51,521 nt of DNA from an uncultured Pelagibacteraceae bacterium (GTDB lineage: Bacteria > Pseudomonadota > Alphaproteobacteria > Pelagibacterales > Pelagibacteraceae): NCBI GenBank assembly GCA_902540595.1, contig CACBNI010000009.1, positions 1-51,521 on the forward strand, given 5' to 3'. A program made the translations under genes and the position numbers. Shown piece after piece: positions 44,957 through 51,521 of the stretch; within the stretch, counting starts at the first letter, position 1; every line of letters starts with the position of its first letter. The notes beneath the pieces were generated by a model. The model saw nothing but the letters and a program-made list of their open reading frames with translations. It was not told the DNA's origin and ran no database searches.

Positions 44957-46256
44957 TTTATTAAGAAAAGTTTTACCTAAAAGGTTGTTCTACAGAGCAC
45001 TTTTAATTGTAGCAGTCCCTGTTATTGTTCTTCAGCTAATCATCACAATTGTATTTTTTGATAGCTTGTGGATTAAAACTAACAAAGGAATGACAAGAAC
45101 ATTAGTAAATGAAATAAGTGCGTTTATTGAAGCATATGAAAGTGAGGAGGAGGATAAACAAGAAATAAATAACTTATTTTCATTATTTTTAGATTTAAAT
45201 ATTCAACTTGAACTTAACGAAGAATTACAAGATCAACAAAATGAAAGATGGTTTAGTCCAATTGACCGAACATTAAGAAGAGAACTAAAATCAAGATTTT
45301 CAGTGGAAGACTATTGGTTTGACTCAACAAACTATAAAGAGTTAATTGATTTAAGAATTAAATATAAAGATGGATATTTTAAATTTTTAGTACCTAAAGA
45401 TCGTGTTGCCAGTTCATCTGCAAGAATATTTGCACTATGGATAACTGTACCTGCAATAATTATGGTGATCATATCTTTAATATTTTTAAAAAATCAAACA
45501 AGGCCTATTACAAATCTTGCACGCGCTGCAGAAAGATTTGGTAAAGGTGAGGAAATTGAGGAATACAAACCCTCTGGAGCTCTTGAAATAAGACAGGCGG
45601 GTCATGAATTTGATAAAATGAGAAAAAGAATTGAGAGACATCTTAATCAAAGAACAGAGATGTTGTCGGGTATAAGTCATGATTTAAGAACACCATTAAC
45701 AAGGATGAAGTTACAACTTGCATTTATTAAAGACAAAGACTCAGTAGAAAAATTAACTGAGGATATAAATGAAATGGAAAAAATGCTAAATGAATATCTT
45801 CAATTTACAAGCTCATCGTATGTTGAGAAAGATGAAATGTTTAATCTGTCTGAACTAATTGAAGAAGTAATTAAAAAATATAATAATGAAAATATTTCAA
45901 AGAATTTGTTACCTAGGGTTTATATTAACGGTAGAAAAAATTTAATCAACAGATGTCTAAATAATCTAATTGATAACGCCTTAAAGTACGCCACTAAAGT
46001 TGAGGTAAATGTTAGTAAAAAAAATACAAATCTATTTATTATGATTGATGATGATGGTCCTGGTATCGCAAAAAGTGAACACGACAATGTATTCAAACCA
46101 TTCTATAAAATAGACAAAGGAAGATCTGACTCTAAATCCAGCGTTGGACTTGGTTTATCAATTGCATCGGATATTATTAAATCCCATGGGGGAAATATTA
46201 AACTTGAAAAGTCTAAAATGGATGGCTTGAGAGTTAATATTTTTTTACCTGTTTAG
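44937..46256 (+). CDS. EnvZ-like sensor histidine kinase
   Basis: The 439-residue inner-membrane kinase has two membrane helices (LLIVAVPVIVLQLIITIVFF near 24-43; FALWITVPAIIMVIISLIF near 165) around a periplasmic sensor, a HAMP linker (NQTRPITNLARAAERFG), the phosphorylated His in LSGISHDLRTPLTRMKLQL, and ATP-binding boxes NCLNNLIDNALKYA-like (N), DDDGPGI (G1) and SSVGLGLSIASDI (G2). This is the EnvZ arrangement; the likely stimulus is osmotic or envelope state, by analogy only. Confidence 0.93.
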   Translation: MFSGLNNLLRKVLPKRLFYRALLIVAVPVIVLQLIITIVFFDSLWIKTNKGMTRTLVNEISAFIEAYESEEEDKQEINNLFSLFLDLNIQLELNEELQDQQNERWFSPIDRTLRRELKSRFSVEDYWFDSTNYKELIDLRIKYKDGYFKFLVPKDRVASSSARIFALWITVPAIIMVIISLIFLKNQTRPITNLARAAERFGKGEEIEEYKPSGALEIRQAGHEFDKMRKRIERHLNQRTEMLSGISHDLRTPLTRMKLQLAFIKDKDSVEKLTEDINEMEKMLNEYLQFTSSSYVEKDEMFNLSELIEEVIKKYNNENISKNLLPRVYINGRKNLINRCLNNLIDNALKYATKVEVNVSKKNTNLFIMIDDDGPGIAKSEHDNVFKPFYKIDKGRSDSKSSVGLGLSIASDIIKSHGGNIKLEKSKMDGLRVNIFLPV

Positions 46257-46485
46257 TTTTTGTTTTTTTTTTACCTTCAAGCTTTTTAATTTTGATTTCT
46301 AAGTTCTCAACTCGTTTTGAAAGAATATCAAATTCATCCTTGCTTGTTAATTTCATTTTAAAAACAAATTCGTCTCTTTTAGATTTAAAAATATTTAGAA
46401 TTTCAGCCGACAAATCTTTTGAGGAAAGCAACCCTTGCTCAATCAATTTTGCAAACTTATCAATTATAAATTTAGAATTTTTCAT
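46234..46485 (-). CDS. ubiK: UbiK/BMFP (YqiC-like) accessory factor
   Basis: A small coiled-coil protein (about 83 residues from ATG 46485) of the BMFP group, associated with ubiquinone synthesis in Escherichia coli. It matches the family in SKFIIDKFAKLIEQGLLSSK, KRDEFVFKMKLTSKDEFDIL and SKRVENLEIKIKKLEGK with a Lys-rich tail. An ATG at 46500 would add MYILN. Convergent overlap with the kinase end. Confidence 0.78.
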   Translation of the reverse strand: MKNSKFIIDKFAKLIEQGLLSSKDLSAEILNIFKSKRDEFVFKMKLTSKDEFDILSKRVENLEIKIKKLEGKKKTKTKQVKKY

Positions 46486-46517
46486 ATTTAAGATATACAT
46501 TATAAGTATAAATTAAA

Positions 46518-47300
46518 ATGTTCATCAATAATTTTGACCCAGTTGCAATTGAAATTTTTTCCTTAGAAATCAGATGGTATTCGTTAGCTTATATTGTTGG
46601 TATTTTGTTTGGATGGTTTGTTGCAAAAAAAATATTTATTAAAAATGAGGATATCAGTAAAAAATTTGACGATTACATCACTTATTTAATCATTGGAATT
46701 ATTTTAGGTGGAAGAATTGGTTACATATTATTCTATAATCTAGAATATTATTTAAATAATTTGTCGGATATTTTTAAGATTTGGGAGGGCGGCATGTCTT
46801 TTCATGGCGGATTAATCGGAATTATAATTGCGAGTATAATTTTTGGAAAAAAAAATAATCAAAATCCTTTTTTATATATGGATGTTGTAGCATTAGTTGC
46901 TCCAATTGGAATTTTTTTTGGAAGACTATCAAACTTTATAAATTCAGAGTTATATGGAAAAGTAACTGATGTGCCTTGGTCAGTAACTTTTGTTAAAGTA
47001 GATAACTTGCCAAGACATCCTACCCAAATATACGAAGCTCTACTAGAGGGAATAATTTTAATACTAATTTTAATTAATTTTAAAAATAAAAATTTTTTGC
47101 TTAAGCCGGGTTTAATATCAAGCCTATTTTTAATTTTTTACTCAATATTTAGATTTTCTATTGAATTTTTAAGAGTTCCAGACGAGCAGTTAGGTTATTT
47201 ATTATTTAATTTAACTATGGGGCAAATTTTAAGTGTAATCCTAACATTGGCTGGGTTGGTCCTATTTTATTTTAAAAATGAAGATAAACAAATCAACTAA
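46518..47300 (+). CDS. lgt: Prolipoprotein diacylglyceryl transferase
   Basis: Moves diacylglycerol from phosphatidylglycerol to the lipobox Cys of prolipoproteins. The 260-residue membrane protein shows IRWYSLAYIVGILFGW, ILGGRIGYILFYN, WEGGMSFHGGLIG (key His-Gly-Gly), the Lgt signature GRLSNFINSELYGKVTD and RHPTQIYEALLEG, and IEFLRVPDEQLG. Complete. Overlaps the next gene by 23 bp. Confidence 0.95.
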   Translation: MFINNFDPVAIEIFSLEIRWYSLAYIVGILFGWFVAKKIFIKNEDISKKFDDYITYLIIGIILGGRIGYILFYNLEYYLNNLSDIFKIWEGGMSFHGGLIGIIIASIIFGKKNNQNPFLYMDVVALVAPIGIFFGRLSNFINSELYGKVTDVPWSVTFVKVDNLPRHPTQIYEALLEGIILILILINFKNKNFLLKPGLISSLFLIFYSIFRFSIEFLRVPDEQLGYLLFNLTMGQILSVILTLAGLVLFYFKNEDKQIN

Positions 47301-48333
47301 CTTATCTTTAGACCAATTTATTAATTGGGCACTTTACGATAAAGAAACTGGTTATTACATGAAGCAAAATCCCTTTGGCAAGGAGGGTGATTTTATTACA
47401 GCTCCAAATATTACAAGACTTTTTTCAGAAATTATAACTATTTGGTTAGTTACTTTTCTTAAAAGTTTGGGCTCCCCAAACAAATTTAATTTAATTGAGC
47501 TAGGTGCTGGAAATGGTGAAATGATGAAGGTGGTTTATCAAACATTAAAGAACTTTCCAGAACACTTTAGCTCTTGTAATTTTATGATATACGAAAAAAG
47601 TAAATATCTCATTGATCAACAAAAAATGAACCTTGAGTCTGAGAAAATTACTTGGATCCAAGATTTAAAACAAAATTATTCAGAACCTACTATTTTTTTA
47701 GCAAATGAATTTTTTGATGCATTGCCAATTAAACAGTTTTTTAAAAGACAAGATGACTGGTATGAAAAATTTGTAGATCTTTCTAATCCTGAAGAGGCAA
47801 AATTTAATGAAATCAAAACAAATATTAAATTGATTGAGGAAAAATTAAATTTAGAGATTTCAAAAGGACAAGATATAATTGAATATTCTCCTGATGCTTT
47901 AGAATATTTAAATATTATAGGTAATATAATTGAAAAAAGTGAAGGTGGAATACTTGTTATAGACTATGGTTATTTAAATTCTAAAATGCAAGATACCCTT
48001 CAAGCAATTAATAATCATAAATATTCAAATATTTTAGAAAATATTGGTGATTCTGATATTACGTACAACATCAACTTTAATTTATTTCAAAAATTTATAG
48101 ATCAATTTAAAAATTTGGACACAGTAGTTACAACTCAAAAAAAATTCTTAACCAGTATGGGAATTCTTCAAAGAGCTGAAATTATAAGTAAGGATATAGC
48201 TTTTTCTAAAAAAACAGACTTATTTTACAGAATAAGAAGACTAATAGATGAAAAACAGATGGGCGAATTGTTTAAAGTTATGCTTGTAAAATCTAAAAAT
48301 AATAAATTTCAAACAGGATTTCAAAGTGATTAA
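47278..48333 (+). CDS. MidA/NDUFAF7-type SAM-dependent methyltransferase
   Basis: The 351-residue protein matches the family whose mitochondrial member methylates an Arg of complex I: FINWALYDKETGYYMKQNPFGKEGDFITAP, then a SAM-binding segment LIELGAGNGEMMKVV, IFLANEFFDALPIKQF and ILVIDYGYLNSKMQDTLQA. In bacteria the substrate is not established; NADH dehydrogenase is the natural guess. Overlaps lgt and the laccase-domain gene, so part of a compact operon. Confidence 0.88.
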   Translation: MKINKSTNLSLDQFINWALYDKETGYYMKQNPFGKEGDFITAPNITRLFSEIITIWLVTFLKSLGSPNKFNLIELGAGNGEMMKVVYQTLKNFPEHFSSCNFMIYEKSKYLIDQQKMNLESEKITWIQDLKQNYSEPTIFLANEFFDALPIKQFFKRQDDWYEKFVDLSNPEEAKFNEIKTNIKLIEEKLNLEISKGQDIIEYSPDALEYLNIIGNIIEKSEGGILVIDYGYLNSKMQDTLQAINNHKYSNILENIGDSDITYNINFNLFQKFIDQFKNLDTVVTTQKKFLTSMGILQRAEIISKDIAFSKKTDLFYRIRRLIDEKQMGELFKVMLVKSKNNKFQTGFQSD

Positions 48334-49084
48334 ATCTAAAAAACTTTCAAATATTAAGAATTTGAAACACGGCTTCTTTAATAGCAAGGGTGGTATATCT
48401 AAAAATATTTATAAAAGTTTAAACTGTGGACCAGGATCGAGAGATAAACCAGGTAATGTAAGAAAAAATTTAGAATTAGTAAGAAAAAAAATCAATCATT
48501 CAGCTGGGGATATTTTTTTACTTAATCAAATTCACAGCAATAAATTCATTTATATTGACAAAAAATATCATTTTAAATCAAAGCCAAAAGCAGATGCGGT
48601 TATTACTAATCAGAAAAACTTACCAATTGCTGTTTTAACAGCAGACTGTGTGCCAATTTTGATTTGTGATCAGCAAAAAAAAATAATTGGAGCAATCCAT
48701 GCGGGCTGGAAAGGAGCATATAAGGGAATAGTCGATAAAGTGATCAAATTTATAATTAAGAAAGGATCTAAGCCACAAAATATTACTGCCGTAATAGGCC
48801 CTTCTATCTCAATTGATAATTATGAAGTTCAAAATGAATTTAAAAATAAATTTTTAAAAAAAGATAGACGAAACAAAATTTTTTTTAGAATAAAGCGTAA
48901 AAAGTTATATTTTGACTTATCAAAGTACGTAAAATCTATACTTTTAAAGAATAAAATAAAAAAAATAGAAAAAATTAAAATCGATACATTTGATGTTAAA
49001 AATAAATTCTTTAGTGCTAGAAGAGCTTTAAGTTTAAAACATGATGATTATGGTAGAAATATTTCAATAATTATGCTTAATTAG
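48326..49084 (+). CDS. pgeF: YfiH-family multicopper polyphenol oxidase/purine nucleoside phosphorylase-like protein
   Basis: The 252-residue protein has the YfiH signatures: LKHGFFNSKGGISKNIYKSLNCG, LLNQIHSNKFI, ADAVITNQKNLPIAVLTADC with the metal-binding Cys, and IGAIHAGWKGAYKGIVDKVI with the His. Members cleave purine nucleosides in vitro, and E. coli YfiH edits peptidoglycan precursors. The GTG start at 48326 overlaps the preceding stop. Confidence 0.88.
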   Translation: MIKSKKLSNIKNLKHGFFNSKGGISKNIYKSLNCGPGSRDKPGNVRKNLELVRKKINHSAGDIFLLNQIHSNKFIYIDKKYHFKSKPKADAVITNQKNLPIAVLTADCVPILICDQQKKIIGAIHAGWKGAYKGIVDKVIKFIIKKGSKPQNITAVIGPSISIDNYEVQNEFKNKFLKKDRRNKIFFRIKRKKLYFDLSKYVKSILLKNKIKKIEKIKIDTFDVKNKFFSARRALSLKHDDYGRNISIIMLN

Positions 49085-49096
49085 GTTTTTTTTCTA

Positions 49097-50029
49097 ATGA
49101 AATTATTATCTGGAACTAGCAATAAGCCTCTCAGCAAGGACATTGCAAAGTTTTTAAAATCTAAACTAGTTAATTCAAGTATCAAGAATTTTGCAGATGG
49201 AGAGATATATGTTGAATTAAATGAAAATATAAGAGGAAATAGTATTTTCATAATTCAGTCTATCTCATCTCCTGCTAATGATAACCTTATGGAACTTTTG
49301 TTGTGCATAGATGCTTTAAAAAGATCCTCTGCTAAAAATATAACAGCAGTTATTCCATATTTTGGTTATGCAAGACAAGATAGAAAAGTTGTTCCAAGAA
49401 CATCTATCTCAGCAAAACTTGTATCAAATTTAATAACAAAAGCTGGCGCAGACAGAGTTGTAACAGTTGATTTGCATGCAGGTCAAATTCAAGGGTTTTT
49501 TGATATACCGGTAGACAACTTATTTTCTACACCCATTTTTGCAAGACATGTAAAAAAAAACATCAAAAGTAAAAATATTGTATGTATTGCACCTGATGTT
49601 GGAGGTACTGAAAGAGCAAGAGCACTTGGAAAGATTTTGAATGTTGGTCTTGCAATAGTTGATAAAAGAAGACCAAAACCTGGTCAATCCCAAGTGATGA
49701 ATGTAATCGGAGAAGTAAAAGATAAAACTTGTGTAATAGTGGACGACATCATTGACTCTGGTGGAACTATAGTCAATGCGGCTAAAGCATTAAAGGATCG
49801 GGGTGCAAAAGAAGTTTACGTTTATATTACCCACGGTGTTTTAACAGGTGAGGCTGTAAAAAAAATTAAAAATTCGGTAATTAAAAAATTAGTAATCACA
49901 GATACAATTGACAATAAAGACAAAACGAAGAGTGCAAAAAACATAGAAGTTCTATCTATTTCAGCCTTGATGGGAGAAGCTATTAAAAGAATATCAAACT
50001 CAACCTCCGTTTCCGATTTATTTAAATAA
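49097..50029 (+). CDS. prs: Ribose-phosphate pyrophosphokinase
   Basis: Makes PRPP from ribose 5-phosphate and ATP for nucleotide, His and Trp synthesis. The 310-residue protein shows KLLSGTSNKPLSKDIAKFL, FADGEIYVELNENIRG, VIPYFGYARQDRK, VTVDLHAGQIQGFFDIPVDNL (metal-binding region), VAPDVGGTERA-like IAPDVGGTERARALG, and the PRPP loop CVIVDDIIDSGGTI. Normal length, complete. Confidence 0.96.
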   Translation: MKLLSGTSNKPLSKDIAKFLKSKLVNSSIKNFADGEIYVELNENIRGNSIFIIQSISSPANDNLMELLLCIDALKRSSAKNITAVIPYFGYARQDRKVVPRTSISAKLVSNLITKAGADRVVTVDLHAGQIQGFFDIPVDNLFSTPIFARHVKKNIKSKNIVCIAPDVGGTERARALGKILNVGLAIVDKRRPKPGQSQVMNVIGEVKDKTCVIVDDIIDSGGTIVNAAKALKDRGAKEVYVYITHGVLTGEAVKKIKNSVIKKLVITDTIDNKDKTKSAKNIEVLSISALMGEAIKRISNSTSVSDLFK

Positions 50030-50074
50030 TTACCTTGAGTTATTAAGGATCTTGAGCTAAAAAACCTTGTTTTT

Positions 50075-50788
50075 ATGAATTCATTAGACGCCAATATAAG
50101 AGGCACTAAAACTAAAGGTGAGCTTAATTCCCTTAGAGATAATGGAAATGTGCCTGCTATAATTTATGGTGGAGAGGCTCAAAATGAGAAAGTAGCAATC
50201 TCAAAAAAATTATTAAAATCATTAATTGAAAAAGAAAATTTTCTATCAAACATAATTTCTTTAAACGTTGATGGAAAAACACAAAATGTTCTTCCTAAAG
50301 AAATAAAATACGACATTATAACTGATGAACCTATTCATGTAGATTTTTTAAGAGTAGTGCCAGGTGTTAAAATTAAAATTGAAGTTCCAGTAAAATTTAT
50401 TAATCACGAAAGCTCACCAGGACTTAAAAGAGGTGGGGTATTAAATATAGTAAGAAGAAAAGTTGAATTAAAATGTCCAAGTGAAAAAATTCCTGAAAAT
50501 CTTGTAATAGATTTAGATGGAATTGATATTGGAGAGAGTTTTAAAATTTCATCTATAACTTTAGATGAAGAGGTAGTGCCCACAATTCAAGGAAGAGACT
50601 TTGTAATTGCAACTTTAGCAGCTCCAACAGTAATGAAAGAACCTGAAAAACCTGCAGAGGCTGAGGCAGCTGAAGGTGAAGAAGGATCAGCAGGATCTGA
50701 GGCAGCCCCAGCAGATGGTGATAAACCTGCTGCTGAAGGTGCTAAAAAAGAAGGTGAAGATAAAAAACCTGCTGAAGAAAAAAAATAA
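50075..50788 (+). CDS. rplY: 50S ribosomal protein L25 (CTC long form)
   Basis: Binds 5S rRNA. The 237-residue protein has the N-terminal L25 domain (LDANIRGTKTKGELNSLRD, VPAIIYGG) and the CTC/TL5 C-terminal beta domain (IHVDFLRVVPGVKIKIEVPV, HESSPGLKRGGVLNIVRRKV). It ends in an Ala/Glu/Lys low-complexity tail of about 45 residues, common in alphaproteobacterial L25. Precedes pth, a standard pairing. Confidence 0.95.
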   Translation: MNSLDANIRGTKTKGELNSLRDNGNVPAIIYGGEAQNEKVAISKKLLKSLIEKENFLSNIISLNVDGKTQNVLPKEIKYDIITDEPIHVDFLRVVPGVKIKIEVPVKFINHESSPGLKRGGVLNIVRRKVELKCPSEKIPENLVIDLDGIDIGESFKISSITLDEEVVPTIQGRDFVIATLAAPTVMKEPEKPAEAEAAEGEEGSAGSEAAPADGDKPAAEGAKKEGEDKKPAEEKK

Positions 50789-50829
50789 TTTATCAAAATT
50801 GAAATTTACTTCCCACTAGGATTCATTAT

Positions 50830-51390
50830 ATGCTTTTATTTGTAGGTTTAGGTAACCCAACCCCAGATAGTGAAAATAATAGACATAATGTTGGTTTTAA
50901 AATAATCGACTCTATAAATAAAAAATTTAGCTTATCAAAACAGAAACCAAAATTTAAAGGATTACTCACCACTGGTAATGTTGCAGATCAAAAAATTTAT
51001 GCCATTAAGCCCCTAACTTTTATGAATAATTCTGGAATATGTATTCGAGAACTCATAGAATATTTTAAAATTGATGCTGAGGACGTAATCGTTTTCCATG
51101 ATGATTTGGATGTAGAATTTGGAAAAATCAAAGCAAAATTTGGGGGATCCAGTGCAGGCCATAATGGTATTGCCTCAATAGATAAATTTATTGGCAAAGA
51201 TTATTCCAGAGTGAGAGTGGGAATTGGAAAACCAAAAAATAATATAGAAATAAGTGACTATGTTTTGCAAAATTTTGATGATGATGAAATGACAGGATTG
51301 GAAAAGATTGCCAATGACATTACAGACTCTATTTCAATATTGGTTGATAAAAAATTAGATTTATTTTCAAGCACAGTAAATAATAAATAA
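50830..51390 (+). CDS. pth: Peptidyl-tRNA hydrolase
   Basis: Recycles tRNA from stalled peptidyl-tRNA. The 186-residue protein has [19 protein letters not shown] (with the catalytic His after NNR), [40 protein letters not shown] and [28 protein letters not shown] in the family order. It overlaps the ychF start by one base (TAATG). Confidence 0.96.
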   Translation: MLLFVGLGNPTPDSENNRHNVGFKIIDSINKKFSLSKQKPKFKGLLTTGNVADQKIYAIKPLTFMNNSGICIRELIEYFKIDAEDVIVFHDDLDVEFGKIKAKFGGSSAGHNGIASIDKFIGKDYSRVRVGIGKPKNNIEISDYVLQNFDDDEMTGLEKIANDITDSISILVDKKLDLFSSTVNNK

Positions 51391-51521
51391 TGAGTTTTAA
51401 GTGTGGAATTGTTGGTTTGCCCAATGTTGGTAAATCTACTTTGTTTAATGCACTTACAAATTCTAGTAAGGCTCAGGCTGCAAACTTCCCTTTTTGTACA
51501 ATAGACCCTAATGTAGGAATC
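51390..51521 (+). CDS. ychF: Redox-regulated ATPase YchF (partial, N-terminus)
   Basis: The first 44 residues read [20 protein letters not shown], then [23 protein letters not shown], the characteristic G1 loop and switch region of the YchF/Obg-family ATPase. Its start overlaps the pth stop, the usual order in proteobacteria. The gene runs off the window. Confidence 0.94.
   Translation, partial: MSFKCGIVGLPNVGKSTLFNALTNSSKAQAANFPFCTIDPNVGI

Noticed and set aside
50587..50796. Reverse ORF rich in Ser/Ala opposite rplY
   Set aside because: It mirrors the Ala/Glu-rich tail codons of L25; composition artefact.

Overview
The window looks like the chromosome of a SAR11-type marine alphaproteobacterium (Pelagibacterales). 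It is AT-rich and very tightly packed, and it carries recognisable housekeeping genes: rpoD, dnaG, carAB, uvrB, uvrC, pgsA, ilvE, lgt, prs, rplY, pth and ychF. The assignment rests on base composition, gene density and protein style, because no rRNA lies in the window.

Layout. Positions 1-1791 are backbone: a partial AmpD-type amidase, mlaA, mlaC and a tRNA with anticodon CAU. Positions 1792-17700 are foreign DNA inserted into the 5' half of that tRNA. A 40-bp copy of the tRNA 5' half (anticodon loop to 5' end) occurs three times in direct orientation (1752-1791, 10633-10672, 17661-17700) and defines two tandem elements. From 17757 to the end is backbone again, starting with tRNA-Val(GAC) and rpoD, which must once have sat directly beside the CAU tRNA.

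Element 1 (about 8.9 kb, all main genes on +) encodes a tyrosine integrase, an excisionase-like HTH protein, several unknown small proteins, a phage-type family A DNA polymerase, a winged-helix protein and a protein resembling a phage terminase small subunit. It has no capsid, portal, tail or large-terminase gene. That is the signature of a phage satellite that would replicate its own DNA and redirect a helper phage's packaging machinery. About 1 kb of mostly non-coding DNA with direct and inverted repeats follows the terminase-like gene.

Element 2 (about 7.0 kb) has the same core repeats and the same GTTGGTAA arm-like repeats at the same distances from the core, but no integrase. It looks like a cargo element moved in trans by the element 1 integrase. 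Its cargo is a tightly coupled five-gene operon (HTH regulator, PrsW-like membrane protease, Tat-exported amine oxidase, two pentameric ligand-gated ion channel homologues) and a divergent set of small secreted or membrane proteins, including a 59-residue exported peptide with an internal PNVFGGYNY repeat.

Both elements carry a promoter-like sequence (-35, 17-bp spacer, -10) that ends exactly 15 bp before the tRNA 5' end. Each therefore appears to supply a new promoter to the tRNA it splits from its native upstream DNA. TTGTCCA boxes recur at control points of both elements.

The right-hand backbone (17.8-51.5 kb) is ordinary chromosomal content: replication and transcription (rpoD, dnaG), pyrimidine/arginine precursor synthesis (carAB), an Anbu-type peptidase with an ATP-grasp partner, glycerol use (a shortened glpD, glpK), repair (uvrB, uvrC), folate genes, an EnvZ/OmpR-like two-component pair, lipoprotein maturation (lgt) and a closing prs-rplY-pth-ychF run.
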